This document shows positions 21,585 through 35,215 of a stretch of 64,000 nucleotides of DNA, piece by piece. The position numbers and the translations under genes are program-made. The stretch comes from Spinellus fusiger (lineage: Eukaryota; Mucoromycota; Mucoromycetes; Mucorales; Phycomycetaceae): positions 310,001-374,000 of the forward strand of contig JALLLS010000019.1 of the NCBI GenBank assembly GCA_025094145.1, given 5' to 3'. Each line of letters starts with the position of its first letter. Position 1 is the stretch's first letter. The notes under the pieces are model-generated. The model worked only from the letters and a program-made list of their open reading frames with translations, did no database searches and had not been told where the DNA came from.

Positions 21585-23290
21585 AATGGCATTGCATGTA
21601 TTGATCATAAGCAATAAAGACAAATAGTTTGCTTCTTTTGTATTAAACTATAACTGTCATTAATAAAATATACCCATCCTCTGATTCTAACTTATACTAA
21701 GAGAAGTGTACACTTTTGCTTTAGAATAATCCATTTATCTCTGTAGTACAGCCATTAGAAATGTAGACTGCTGTTAGAAACACACAAGTATCGTCTTTTT
21801 CTTATTAGAATAACTGATGGTATAATTCAAATAATAAAAGTGCCAAAAGAAAACTACACTTTTATATAATATGCAATGCACAATTCAAAAGACCTCAAAA
21901 AAAATACATATCATCTCATCCACTGTACACTGGTGATTGTTGAATTCATTCCAAGGATATTCAACTGAGTGGGGTGCTAGTCTTTATATTTTATATTTTA
22001 TATTCTTCAGTCCACTTGAAAAATGTAGCCTAGAGAACACTTCACCCCTTTTATATGTCTAGATCTGTATCTTGAATATAGATATAGATATAAAGAAGGC
22101 ACCCTACCACTATCCCACCTGTTGTCTACATTGAGCTACTCAAGTAGAACGTCTTAGTATTTCTTTAGGATTAATCTGTTGAAATGGCTGTTGGCGGTGA
22201 TGAAATGGAATTTCAATTCCCGAGAATAGATACCAGAATGTCGTTGTCTATTAGCGCAGTCGATATGAGGTTGTGTGTAAGCAACCCTCTTCCTCTAGTG
22301 GTAATTAGTGAGATTAGTTTTGGTCTATGCTTCTGTAAGAATACAATCCGTGTATCTTTATTCAGCTACAAGACAAGGGTCTTGGTGCTTGTATGTTTAT
22401 TCACAAGTAAGTAGGGTTCATGGCTTTGTATGAACTATATGTAATTATACAAGGCTCTCTCTTTCTCTCTCTCTTGTCTTTTTACCTTTATTAACATGTT
22501 CGTCTCATTATATCTCTTCAGGATAGGATAGGATAGGATAAGAGAAGCTATCATGAAATCAATGCTAAAAGAGAGAGAGAGAGTCTATATCGGTTAAATA
22601 GTATTCTTGACATTATCATAAGTACAGTAAAAGAGTGTCTGACGTAGGCCTACATCTTTGTTTCAAAGAAAACGACATGGCGGGGCATACTTTTCAGCGG
22701 CAGAATGGAACTAATATTAGGAAGCAATAGCAGCTGCATCAATCTTCTTAAACAGATAGGTCGGATAATAAATAAATAACAGTGATTAGTACTTCATTTT
22801 GAGGACTCATAGAAATACATATCAAGATTGAATTCATTCAATGACTTGTTTATTATGCAAATCGTGTTTGTATATTCTTATGATATCTAAGAAATATGTG
22901 ATTAGACTTGAAAGATAGATCATTGAAACAAAACAAAAAAAACAAACAAAAATCGAATAGTAATAAAGACCCTTATTATTGTGATGTTAGTGAATGATAT
23001 TGCCATTGCTTTGATTCTAAAATGCTTCAACTGAGTGTGTATCATTCTCTTGACATAATTTATCTTTAGATTTATGTATTAAAAAATAAAGAGAGAAAAA
23101 CACTAATTATAGCAATCCAATAATCAAGAGAATAGAACATAGAACAAGCATATTGAAATAGACAAGCAATTAGAGTGATTATGAGTGTTTTATTCTTAGA
23201 GAATCTAAAGAGATATATAAATCTCGTATATAGCTAATGTCAATATTATATTAACTAGTAGATAAATTAGTAGCTATAAAGTCTAAAAAA
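21585..23290. other. Intergenic, AT-rich
   Basis: No credible gene. A 76-codon open frame at 22184-22414 starts plausibly (MAVGGDEMEFQFP) but soon turns hydrophobic and non-protein-like. A short GGATA tandem lies near 22522-22542. Confidence 0.45.
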
Positions 23291-24073
23291 TTAGAGGGCA
23301 CGGACAATGGCCTCGGGGCTGACGTGAGCCTTAAGGGTGGCACAAGCCTTGATGGCAACATCGACACAAGGGTGGACAATGGCTTCAACGTTGACGTTAA
23401 CAGTGACGGTGACCTGGGCAACGGGCAAGTTGACGTGGAGCTCATCAATCATGGCCTTGATATGGGGGTGGATAAGGGCAGCGAGCTTGACGTGGATCTT
23501 CTTGAGCTCAACCTGGAGTCTGGCTTGGACATCGGCAATGACGTGGGCAACGAGGAGGAGGAGTTCCTTCTCAGCGACTTCCTTACCGAGGATGGCCTTG
23601 ACGAGGAAGACCTGGGGCTCAGCATAAACCTGGGGCTCAACGAGGGCCTGGACATCAGCATCAACCTGGATGCGGAGACGGTCGATGGCGGCCTTGATCT
23701 GGGCATCAATCTTGACCTTCTTGACGCTGATAATACCACCGAGGAGAGTGGCGTGAGCCTCAACACCAGCGTGGACGTGGGCAGCGACCTGGACAGAGAT
23801 CTGAGCAAGGACGTGAGCGTGGACCTTGGCCTTGATAGAGGCCATGATCTGGACAGCAAGGTTCTCGGTACCAATGGTGGGGAAGGTGGTGCGCTTGTTC
23901 AAGCCAGAGAGGAGAGAACCGACGGGAGTGCCAGAAAGGAGGGAGGGGATGGCAGGGAGGGCAGGGAGGTTGGGGCTGTCGAGGTTAAGGGGACCAGCAT
24001 TGAGGGGAGCGGCAGAAGCGCAGGAGAAAAGAGTGGCACCGAAGAGGAAGGCGGAAGAGAGGGAGAACTTCAT
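23291..24073 (-). CDS. Secreted Ala/Val/His-rich repetitive protein with Kex2-type site
   Basis: A single intronless exon of 260 aa. ATG 24073 is supported by a classic signal peptide (MKFSLSSAFLFGATLFSCAS, cleavage near residue 21) and a TATA box 56-63 nt upstream. A dibasic KR at residues 60-61 (SGLNKRTTFP) suggests a propeptide removed by a Kex2-like protease. The mature part is a chain of amphipathic helices in which Val/Ile/Leu/Ala alternate with His, Lys, Asp and Gln, such as KVHAHVLAQISVQVAAHVHA and IDAQIKAAIDRLRIQVDADV. Only two Cys occur in the mature part, both near the end (HPCVDVAIKAC). The gene is visibly more GC-rich than its AT-rich surroundings and uses C/G-ending codons, which suggests high expression. 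I do not recognise the family. A cell-wall, surface or lipid-binding role would be a guess. Confidence 0.85.
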   Translation of the reverse strand: MKFSLSSAFLFGATLFSCASAAPLNAGPLNLDSPNLPALPAIPSLLSGTPVGSLLSGLNKRTTFPTIGTENLAVQIMASIKAKVHAHVLAQISVQVAAHVHAGVEAHATLLGGIISVKKVKIDAQIKAAIDRLRIQVDADVQALVEPQVYAEPQVFLVKAILGKEVAEKELLLLVAHVIADVQARLQVELKKIHVKLAALIHPHIKAMIDELHVNLPVAQVTVTVNVNVEAIVHPCVDVAIKACATLKAHVSPEAIVRAL

Positions 24074-24128
24074 GATTGATAAGAGAAGGTGAATTGAATA
24101 TCGTTCTTGGAGAGGCCCATTCCCGTCC

Positions 24129-24136
24129 TTTATATA
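24129..24136 (-). promoter_or_regulatory. TATA box of the secreted-protein gene
   Basis: TATATAAA on the minus strand, 56-63 nt before the start codon, implies a leader of only about 30 nt. Confidence 0.7.
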
Positions 24137-27100
24137 CTCGACGAACTTGCGGGTGTAGTTGAGTAAAGACGGATGTGGCGGCTGTGCCCCAGACTCAATG
24201 ATCTTCAATGCACTCTCTTCATAGTAATTTTCTGTAACCACATTGCACAGAAAAGCAGGCGGACATAGAGTAGCAGCACAATTGTATGCAGCTCATTTAG
24301 ACAAGAGATGATTTCTACCCCAGGTAGGACACTGACTATTTTTGTCTTACTTGGTGATGCATTCGTCACGCTTCGCTACAGATACAGACACAGGCATTGG
24401 ATACATTATAGTAAGAGCATCTTACTGACTTTTGTTTATCAAGTGACACACTTACTAATTTAAGCAGTAGACAGAATCTCGCTTAATGTATTTCACATTC
24501 TTTGCCTGTTATTTTGGTAGACCAAGTCAAGGCATATAATATATTATTCACTATGATTATTTATTTCATAAAATCACACCAATTCAGTCCATACAATTGT
24601 CTATTTTGAATAACATGAAAAACAAAGACAAAGTGTACATCTTGGAGTGTATGTTAAGAGAAAACGTGCATGTATAGACATGTGTTTATTAACTAGAACC
24701 TGTTCTCAAAATCTGCCTAAAGTAATCTTACTCTGCAAACTAGAAAACACCTAGCTCTGTTTGGAAGCAAGATGCCTGTGTCAAGAACAAATAGAGCGAT
24801 CAAATGGAGCAATGGTATTATCACGATGAAAATCCCTTTGCTATTAGTGGGAAGTAAGTTAAGGCACAGTAGCAGTAGGAGTATGGACCAACCAATCCAT
24901 AGACCGATATTTAAAAATAGGCATAGCAACGACCTGTTCCCAATGTTGGGATTTGACGACGGCTTTGCTTATTCGGGGCAAGTCATTCCTAAACGTTGCA
25001 ATTGTTGCCGTTTTTCTTCTTCCAACTCCATTTAGGGTAGGAGATAACAGTCACAGCTCTCAATGCTTGGCCAACTAAAAAAAGAGCAATATCTAAAAAA
25101 GAAATAATATACTATGAAAGCGCACAGATTTCGCAGTTTCCATCCAACGGACTATCAAAATTAATATAACTGTGCATGGCTAGTACAACCTTATCATTGC
25201 CTCTTGTACTGGAAATATTATTCTTTTGTCGTTTATCTTCTTCATATTAGGAAGACGTTTTTGAGCGGAAAGTATAGCGCCTTAATGGGCACACCATAGT
25301 TAGAATCATCTATGTATCATCTCATAGATATGTGTAGTTATTCAATAGACAGTTGAGATATCCTTATTTATGAACTAAAATTCATTAAAATAAGTAATAA
25401 AAATAATGCTATCCAATTAGTATTTAAATTGAAATATAAAAACAGAAGAAAGATGAAAGATGAAGAAAGATGAAAGATATCACACTGAGTGCAATGATGT
25501 AAACAATGATACGAAGTGAAATGAATTGCATTGCGCCCTCTTCACTTACCATTTCTTCTATTCGACCTTTTCTCCATGTGACAGAACTAGTTCAGACGGA
25601 GTGAACTTTGAAAATATTCATTGACCGTTGACCAAATATCTCTTTGCATGATTCTTACAATAAACATTCTGTATCTAATAAGCGGGGATGAACCTATTAC
25701 AAAACTGGCCTTATGGAGAAACATGATTATCAGAAACATGGTGTTTGTCAGTACTAAAAATTAAGTCTACTCATAAGCTTAGATAGAATGCGTAAGCTTA
25801 TTAGCAGTAGACCACTAGTGCTAAAAGGTCATTGATTAAAACACATCTTAATGCTTATGGAAAAAAGTAGAGGAAATGCACTATTGTTGTTGAAGGCCAA
25901 GTAGCAATGAAATGAGAATAAGATCCCAGGTTATAAGAAAATGTTCATCGACAAAAGATTGTAACTGGTAAGTCTCAATTGATAGAATTTGAATTCTTTC
26001 TTTTTGAAACACAAATACAAGTATTAGCAAGATAGTGTAAGGTATCATATATGAGAATGGCTAGAGTATGCTATCATGTATCTTGTATATGCTTTATCTC
26101 TAGTGAATTTATCAATATCTCTTCCCACTCTTCACCTATATACAACATACTGCTAGAATATGTATATTATGTTTAAATAAGCAGAACTCCACGACTAAGG
26201 CCATAAATCCATAATCATTGTTTGTTTTTTTTTTAAAAAAAAAACAGAACCCTATTGTTTTCAGTTCATGCTTAGTACTTGTTGTACAAACATCTGTGTA
26301 CTCTTTTTGATCTTGGTCACTCAGGGTAGATCAATCGACGGAATCTCCAACTAAACTGTAAAATATTAGTATTCTCAAAATAATCTGTGCTTTAAGTCTA
26401 TTCTCTTTATGTTTTGTTTTATTGTTGTTGTGGGTTCTTCTTGTGTTCAATTTGATAATGATATAGTTTATAATAAAAACTAAGTCATTCAACAAAACTC
26501 TATGTATAATAGCAAAACCAAGCATCCTTGTAGCTTTCCCAGGTAAAGGTCTGTAGATTAGTTTAAATATGCCACCACAGGAAGTAACCAGGAATTAAGG
26601 CAGCGATCATCGCTACTCAGAGCACATACACGGAAATGTCGGAATCGAGTGATTCTTTACGTTTTGTGTAGCAATTAAATAGTAGCTGCAGTGTTTTATG
26701 GCAGTTGTTTTCTTGTGTGCACATGAAACTTGGGGTGTATTAAGCAACGCATCTATATTTTATTTAATATACCACAAATTGTATTAAAAACATTTAGAAA
26801 TGTTTGTTGATCTACAGATTATAATGTAAATGGTGCATAGAATGCATACTATAAGCACTAACATAGAGAAAGATCAGTAGTCGACTTGATGGACATTTTC
26901 AATTCAGCAGCTAGCTTTTTATTTCAATGTCTATGTGGAGATAGAGACCATTTTCTTTTCCTGAAATACATTAATACCTTTTTATGCCTCTTTAGTTATT
27001 CATTAGCTTACAGAAAGAACAGTTGAATCCTTGACAGATAGCAGCATTAATTAAAAAAATGCATTTGCCATGGGTCTGAACCAGAAAGCAAAGCGACCAA

Positions 27101-30100
27101 TAACAGTAGGTATTTAAGGTTTCATGCAAATAATTTGTTTTAAATTGGATATTGGAACAAAGTGACCTGCAGCTTTTCAAGTGTATTCATAGACATATGT
27201 GCCTCACGACAACGTCCCTGACTAATCAGTCTGTTAGAACTATTGCAAATTGTGCTAGAAATCAGAAAGATGACTCCATTCATTCACCTGGAAATAAACA
27301 ATAGATATAGAAAATTTGCTACTGACAAAATAAGAATAAAACTGCTTTGCTTTAGACTATTTTCATTTGTGGTACTCAACTCAAAGGATGATACAGACTT
27401 CTTTGTTAGGTTGATTCTATTTACTAAAACAGATCTTGTCACTTATTATTCAGAATGATTGGTGAATGAGAAGCAGGTGTCTAATCGATTACTTATGTAA
27501 AGAAAAGGAATACATCGAATGCTCATAAAGATTCTAGTGCTTAGAAGGTTACTTTTTGTAGATATAATCTATTCACTCACACAAGTATCTTGAAATATAT
27601 ATCGAATGAGCTATTATCTTAAATTATTTTTATGATATATGTTTCATACATCTACTGACTCTAATTTTCTATCAACTTTGACAGTTGTATACTTTAGTTT
27701 CATCCTATGCTTTTGATTCAAGACTTCTGCAAAACTAAAGAAAATGGTATTTTAAGCTAGCGGGTTTGAAAACAAATACTTGATCTCCAGTAGTAAAATA
27801 CCTAACCCGAGTGGTTTCTTATAATAAATATCATTGGATGTTGGTGATAGACATAATGTTAATAATAGGTGTAGAGTAATGTCAGGTTTACTTATTAGTT
27901 ATGTGTACATCTAATTTTACATTGATAGTGCCTTGGTCCCTAATTATAGTTTCTAGATAATGGTGAATCTATTTGGTGCTAAATCGATGCATTTGTGTAA
28001 ATATACATGATAAGAAAGGCATATTCTACATTATCCTGTTGTTTCTAACCTATCACTCACGCATTTGCTGAAAGCTAGTCTATATTAGTCAAAAGAAATT
28101 ACTAAAATATAAAAATGTATAGCAGTAGACATTCGTTCTATTGAGGTTTCAAGCAGACCATCTTGCAGACAGAGCACATTAATTTATTTTGTACAACTAA
28201 TACTTTTTATTTTTTATTTTTTATTTTTATCTTTAAAAAAAAAGAAGCGTTTACTTTATGCTTAGGCTAAAAAAATCAATTTTTAATAACCAAAGCGAGT
28301 TTTATGTGATAAAAGTTATATTTGTCTATATGTATTTCTAATAATATAGATATATATTAGTATGGCACATCAAATTATAATGTTTATTTAAAATTAAAAG
28401 CTTAGTTTATAAATAATATGGATATATATAAAGTTGACAGAAAATGTTAAGTAAACAAACAAATAGATACCTGAAACCCTATTCAAGCTATGCTAATAAA
28501 TAGAGACAGTTTGACTAATATACAAAGATTCTTGTGATAAACTACACTGTATACTTAGATAATCTCATTACCATTAACTTTCTAATGAACTATTCTATTT
28601 TATCTTTTGAGTACTTGTTTTTGGATACCATTATGCAGAAGATCTAGAAAATGATACTAAAAAACAATGCATATATGTCATTAACTATGAATAATAATAA
28701 TAACATAGATTCTATATTCTAACTGTCATAAAGTTAGGTTTCATTATTATTATTCTTTAGTCATAACTCTTCAATAGATTTATCTTGATAAACGAGGAAG
28801 AAAAAATGTATCGGGACACTGAATATATTTAATTATCTACTGTTCAAAAACATCAATATTCATGGAGGTAACGAAAGGTCTATACACAAAATATTGTTCT
28901 TATGTTTGTCCATGATACACTTGGTTAGGTTGACTCTCTTAAACTATTTTATTTAGCTTTATGTATACATATATGATATTAGTAGACATACAAATATCAT
29001 TTTTTGTCAAGCATATCAGCATTTGGAATCATAGTACTGAGTATTGATAAAAGTATACCTGTCTACAAATTAATATCTTTAGCATAGTATGATAAGAATA
29101 ATAATGAGAAATAATATAACTTAATAGAAATAATAATTTATTATGTAACTAATTTATTAGAATATACAGACATGTACATACACAAACAAACAGGCGTTTT
29201 TGTTTAGGGTTTATTATTTATTGGACATAGTATTGTTACAAATGAAGGAACATCCTGTTCCAGTGGACTCTTTAAGGGAGGAATATAGCCTGTGCATTTT
29301 AGAAGATAATGTTATTGAATGATTAGTCTTGTGTTAGTTATGTCTTGGAAGAGGATGCAAATGAATAGTTTTTAGATTTATAGAATGAGGTCTTTGAGAA
29401 ATATCTTTATTACTTACTTAGAATACACTCTGTTATTGGGTTTTCGAACAGTATTATGCTTTAAACATAAAATAGGAAGGAATACTAAAAAGTACAATTT
29501 AATTGTTATGATGGTAAATAAAACTTGAGAACATTAGCTATAGCTTTTGCATAAGATAGTAATCGAGAGGTGTGTCCAGCTAAACAAAAGTTAAATAAAA
29601 ACAATTATTGTTGGCTATGATGGGAAAAAAAACATAAAATATAAAGTACCAGTGAACAGAGATAAAAAAAAATATGAGTAATGGTATATTAGGCAACAAT
29701 GTACAGTGACAGACTCTAATGGCCCAAATATTTCTATGAGTATGTTATATGAAATAATACTTAGTGTTTATCTTTAATGTAAATAAAATAACGGGTTTAC
29801 ATTTAAATAGTTGTTTAGAACACAATAATGGACAAATTATCTTTTGAAAATTATAATCAAATAACAATAGATATGCCACACAATGAGTTCTGAATGAGCA
29901 AATACAAAGTGCCTAGTAAGCTAAAAGGCAGACTCTTACTTTCTTACATATATTATCAAACGTTTTATAGATTAGTCAAGTAAATGATTTGAAATTAGTT
30001 TGCTTATGATGCTCTATTTAATACATTGTTAAAAGAGTGTTGAAGTATATAAAATCAGGAGGATGTCTATTAGTCTAAAAAAAAACTTTCCATAGAATAT

Positions 30101-30497
30101 TTGAGGTGTACTGTAGCTTCTAGATAATAGCCACTGTTATTTTTTTTTAGCTTTTGCTACATCGATACTGACAAGTTATATATTACTTCAAGTAAAAAGG
30201 CACACTATACTTACTGCCTATCTAAGCAACTATACAATCGACAACCTTTCAATAAATCAACCTCGATGGCTGTTATGAATACTGTTACTGAAGAAGTATT
30301 ATACTGAATAATTTCCAGAATAAGTTTCATGATTCATCCTCATACACTATATTGGATTGGCCTTGGTTTAGATAGAGTCCTCTATGAGGTTATTGTTTAT
30401 GTTTTTCTACACCCTTTGAATGCCAAGCCAGTGAGTAACATAGGCAAAAAATACATTAGTACTTGATTTCCATCTTTCTAGCTGATATGATATCATC
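24137..30497. other. Gene desert, AT-rich
   Basis: No gene is supported over about 6.4 kb. Minus-strand scraps at about 24.7-25.05 kb look protein-like in several frames (MELEEEKRQQLQRL, then a stop) and may be a decayed coding sequence or transposon. The rest has short open frames of chance length only. Small A- and T-runs and ATT repeats are scattered throughout. Confidence 0.5.
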
Positions 30498-30620
30498 ATG
30501 ACTATTCTTCTCAGAAAAGGTGGTTCTTTGCCTTTTCGTAACTGGCGACCTATCTCGTTGATCGATGCAGACTAACTTTTCTGAAACACAGGTATTTTTC
30601 CTCAAAGGTACATTTTTACC
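30498..30620 (+). pseudogene. Non-LTR (LINE) reverse transcriptase fragment
   Basis: The frame reads LLRKGGSLPFRNWRPISLID and then a stop. NWRPISLI is the signature that opens the reverse-transcriptase core of LINE elements. A few bases later, in the same region, TGIFPQRYIF resembles the next conserved block (TGFxPGRxI). The rest of the enzyme is not readable. A decayed, partly deleted copy. Confidence 0.7.
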
Positions 30621-33600
30621 TTCATGGTAAATTACTCTTTAAGGACACGGTACTACTGGTTGGTATGATAGATATTACCTCCACCCAATAATCTATCATG
30701 ATTCATTCTCTATCTTTCTGCTTCCGAAGATATTTCTGTACACAGAGGCTGGATTTTACATCAGTACGACGTGTCAAATCTACTTACAACACCAAATATC
30801 TGTTCTGAGAAGGACCACTGTCTTTAGCATACTATTTTTTTAATGAGGGCAGGCATATCCATTGGGTAACTTTTGTTCCCATCTTTTTTTCTTTCTATTT
30901 CTTTTTTTTGATGGCTTTAGTTAGTGATCTCCTCTTCCCCACAAGCCTGAGTACATTCAACCCACTCTTTACCCACTCTTTCCTGCTTTTGAAGACATTA
31001 GAGATAGTATTATAATTATATTTATGTTGTATAGACCACACTAACTATGAAAAAGAGTTATTTTCTTGTTTTTCCTTTGTCTCTAGTCTATAACTTTTTT
31101 ATTTTATTTTGTCTGGATTCATTCAGGGGGAAGTATGAACCAGGAACGTGGACCATCATTCTTTCGCCACTGTCTATATTAGACATGCCTGACTTTTTAT
31201 TCTGTGCTGGAAATCATTGTCCCACCTTTCTTTACTCCATCATGCCTGTTTCCCTTTCAAAAAGGGCTTAGCTCAGTCGTTGTATCCCTCAAGGCCATGA
31301 ATAATTTGACTGATATAATCATACATCCTCTTTCTATTGTAGTAATCATTTATCAAGCTGATAAAGAGCTCTTTGGAGACTTGTCTGGCCACTGTAAACT
31401 ACTTGTTCATTTCGTTTTCTATTTTGATCCCAATTTGGACGACCTCTATCGGAAACAGAGAGAATTGTTACAAGTCTCTTTAGGATCAATTCGTCATTTT
31501 CGTCGTACTCACTTGAGACGACATTATAGTTGGATTTTCCAACAACTAGCGACTATTTTAAACAAAGAAAGAACGTAGTCAGTGTTGATATAGTGTTGGG
31601 CTGTTTAATTATGTAGATGATTCCTATTTTTATGAAAAGACTCTCTTTTTATTTACAAGCTTGTTTGTCTGTTTGCTCTATCATCTCTGCTCATACCACA
31701 GAAAAAGCCTCGGCACCTTAGTATCCAATATTTAGCCTGTAGCGACCGGTGTTTGCCTATTCTATGGTAAACTGCTTTGTCGATGGCGATATTACTTCAT
31801 CTTTACTCTTTTTTATTTTAGTTTTTGATATTATGATAAACATGGTGAAAAACCAAATTATCTTTTCTCTAGTGCAGTATTAAGTAGAAAATGTAGATTT
31901 TAGTCTGGTCCTTATAGTTTAGAAATAGTTCTATTTCTTCCACTATCTCATAAGCTTCTTTACATTTTTATTTTCCTTATATCACTTCCAATGAGTTGAC
32001 CAAATCTTGCTAAATCATTGGCTTTATTTTATTAGTAATCTCAAAGATCCACTGAAGATAATTATTTGATAGTGTCTTTTCAATCTATGATGGCTATTCA
32101 ATCTATTGAAACCCAATCTGCCTGGATGTCCTAAAAGATGTCTGTTTATTAGTAGTAAGCTGTCTATTAATCAGTAGCAAATAGTAATTTAGCAATGTCA
32201 TGGATATAGAACTAGAAAACGAGACTATAACGAGACTATAAGTTGTAATTGTCTACAAGAAGAAGAATTTCTTCTTCTCAGTGAACTAGTAAGCCACGAT
32301 TAAACAATATAGACTCCAAGTAGAGGGTGAAGGCTAGTATTCGCATTTGTCATGTTTTTGCTGTATGTTCCTTCCTCTCATCTTCATCCCCTCAGTACCC
32401 TACACACACTCCACTTTATTTACATTTTAGTGGAATTACACACCACGCCCATTACCCTATATCTCGCACAACACCGCGTCAGCATTCAAGCCTTCCAAGG
32501 TCCTACGAGTCTACGTGAGGTCCTTCAGTACGCAACTCTATAGGAGTGTAAGTAGAATAATAATCCCTTTAATGTCATATAATATGTGAGTGTGTGTTAT
32601 AGTTTTTTTTAGATTGGTTGAGACAGTGTGATAAACTTCTACAATTTTATATTAATGCAAGTCTTTTCAATACGGTTCTTTCTTTCTCAAACAAATCGTC
32701 AAGTCCCGCCCATAGCCAAGAAGTCAATAGTCCACTGTTCTGTGCCAGGGCCTGAAAGGTAAAGACACATGTTACGTTATTATAGTAATAAAAGAGCTAT
32801 CATCCAATCCGAATATTTCTTCTTAAACACTACTGCCCTTGAGGATTTTTGTATGTCATGGGCTTGTATGAAGCGATATTAATGTATTAACTACAGCACA
32901 GAGAGAGAGATCTTATTCAGTATTGATACAAAGGATATAATATCAAGTCTTATTAATGTGGCAATGATCCATTTCAATCAAACATCATCTCAGTGCTACT
33001 TTTTAGTGTGGATTTATCTATTCTAATACTGCAAGAAAATATAATTGATAATAAAAACACCTTTAATAAATGTATTATTTTGAGTGCAGTAACCGCAATA
33101 CAATACAATACAATACAATACAACACAATACAACACAACACAACACAACACAACACAATACAAATAAACTTAGTAGTTTATAATGAAATGTGTTTATAAC
33201 TATCTTCAATTAAGAGTTAAAAGATATGTATAGAGAGTATTTAAACATAGTTGATAAAGATAATTAGATAAAAGCACTAATGGTCGATAAAGGTTGAGAA
33301 GGATTTAAAAAGAAAACGCTTAGATGTTGCTTCTACGATTTCATATCACCATTTAAATATAAAAATATCAATCAGGGTGTTAGTTTATTTATCACTTGTA
33401 TAAGTACTAATAACACTCTCTTCATACAAGCACACTTCATCTTAAAATTATTATTATATCATCTAATTGAGTAATATGATGTTTCTCACAGCTAGAGATA
33501 AAAGAATATAATTTATACTGTAAAGATATTCTTTCCATGAAGACACATAAATAAAAAATTACCAGTATAATAATTCATTTACTATCATTTTTATTTGTGG

Positions 33601-34027
33601 GAACTATAAGTTTGATGAGATAACAAAGTCTTTATTACTTGAATTAATCAAGAGCCTATAAAGAGACACTAAAGCAACCTTGTTTATTCAGTATAATCTG
33701 TGCTGGTGTGGAGCCTCTAAAGATAGAAAGAGCTTTCACTAGTTTGAAAATTAGATGAAACCTCCACATTTTCATTATTGATAAGCCTTCACTGATTATA
33801 CACTACATGTTGCCTACACCTTTGAAAAGAAACCTGGCCCTTACAATGCAATAGTTTACTACTGAGAGAAGTAAATCATTCTAGTGCACAGTCAGAGGGC
33901 GGAGTGATATCTACATAAGAGAACAAACAGTTGGAAGTATATCCTGTGTATTACAGCTCTTTAGTGTAATCAATATTACCCGAAAGAGTAAAAATATAAA
34001 TTGCAAAGCTCAACATAATACACATTG
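30621..34027. other. Decayed repeat-derived DNA, no intact gene
   Basis: It contains two open frames with some protein-like composition that I cannot identify: 31204-31578 (ends LRRHYSWIFQQLATILNK) and about 32352-32543 (LYLAQHRVSIQAFQGPTSLR). Either could be further LINE debris. A pentanucleotide (CAATA/CAACA)n repeat lies at about 33099-33163. Confidence 0.35.
33099..33163. repeat. Pentanucleotide (CAATA/CAACA)n microsatellite
   Basis: About thirteen 5-bp units, switching between AATAC and AACAC types. Confidence 0.9.
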
Positions 34028-34930
34028 GATACACTAACTACAGATTCTGTCCAACCACCAACCATCAAGCAACCTCCTGTACCAGCACCTGTTAGACCCT
34101 CTGTGTCTGAGGCCACCACTGCCACCACCATTCCTAACTCCGGGAGTAGAAAACCCAGACTACTTACCAAGCGCACTCGTGCAAAGACTTACGAGTATCA
34201 AATGACTGAGGTAGAAAAGCCTGATACCTTCACCCAGCAGATGATGGCATTTCTGTCAGATATTCAGAGACAAATGGCAACAATCGGACTCCGCATGCAG
34301 GAATTGGAAGCACGTCAAGGTCAAAGATGACCTTATTACATCTCTCCAGGCTCAGGTCAATGCCAAGAGTGCAAACAATGCATCCAAATCACCCCCGCTC
34401 TCACAGTAAAACCTACAGTTGCCATAGATAAGGCTCCTGCCACTTATGCCAACATGGCTAAAAAGAACGCCTCCCCACCAAAGAAGATAGCAAGGGGCAC
34501 AATTGCACTGCTTGTACACAGCAGCTTCAAGCAAGAACTCAAGGAGAAACTCGAGAAATCAAAGATCAGGCCACAGGTAAGCTTTGATACAGTAGCTGTA
34601 ACGGTGATCGCAGACCCTAAGCTTCAGCAGGAGTCTGACAGCACCAAGGCTGCAATGGCCCAAGAACTCTTTGAGCAAAGAGTGTCCAACACTTGTCCTC
34701 AAGCCCCCACTCATTTAAGGTACAGCATTGCTCGCCACTTTGGCCCAAGCATTGCCACGCCCCGTCTATCCACCATTGCCTTTGAGAAGCTCCTTGAAGA
34801 CCTCAAGGCCAAGGCCACAGTCACCAGCCCTCCCGCCACCCTTGAAAAAAGAGCTCTCCAGGCATTTGGGTCTGACTCGGCCATGGAAGGAGTCGAGGGA
34901 GACAATCAATACGCCCGACAAGACTTATAA
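34028..34930 (+). pseudogene. LINE ORF1-like remnant
   Basis: Two reading frames are joined by a frameshift near 34330-34360. The first is Pro/Thr-rich and ends in a helical part (QMMAFLSDIQRQMATIG). The second begins around KAPATYANMAKKNASPPKK and continues with LVHSSFKQELKEKLEKSKI, ELFEQRVSNTCPQAPTHLRY and SIARHFGPSIATPRLS. The layout (low-complexity leader, coiled segment, then a TYAN/MAKK block and a globular domain) fits ORF1 of non-LTR retrotransposons as I recall it from Mucorales. The frameshift and the absence of a following ORF2 show it is broken. Assignment is by pattern, not by search. Confidence 0.55.
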
Positions 34931-35215
34931 ATAGACCAATCTTTGGTCTATTGAGAGCTTGTGGAATCAGGCCTAAACTAATGTCTATATCTGCATTGTC
35001 AGTTACTATCATCTATCATTTTTCTCTTCTTTTGAGGATTTATGTACTCTTCTATCCTTTTGTTTCTCATTCCTCTGTATTTTTTTTTCGATTTTATATT
35101 TGAAGTGCTTATATTTATATCTTAATTGTTCAAAAGCTCTCATAGAGTGGCTAATTTGTGCATTAGGCAAATAGCACTTACACCCAAAATAAAAAATACT
35201 TTGAGCTGTATCCTA
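34931..35215. other. Spacer between the LINE remnant and element B
   Basis: T-rich, no gene seen. An extra half terminus (TTACACCCAAAATAAAAAA) occurs at about 35178. Confidence 0.4.

Noticed and set aside
22184..22414. 76-codon open frame starting MAVGGDEMEFQFP
   Set aside because: Only the first 28 codons look protein-like, and no downstream exon continues them.
23324..24079. 251-codon open frame antisense to the secreted-protein gene
   Set aside because: It is a by-product of the strong GC-ending codon bias of the real minus-strand gene. The minus frame has the signal peptide and TATA box; the antisense frame is only DL/GL-rich shadow sequence.
24717..24929. Hydrophobic open frame resembling a two-span membrane protein
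   Set aside because: The hydrophobicity is matched by protein-like frames in the other two phases (such as SKAVVKSQHWEQVVAMPIFK), each interrupted. This looks like decayed DNA, not a gene.
31204..31578. 124-codon open frame
   Set aside because: The C-terminal part is somewhat protein-like but has no identifiable domain or partner exons. It lies among LINE debris, so I do not call it a gene.
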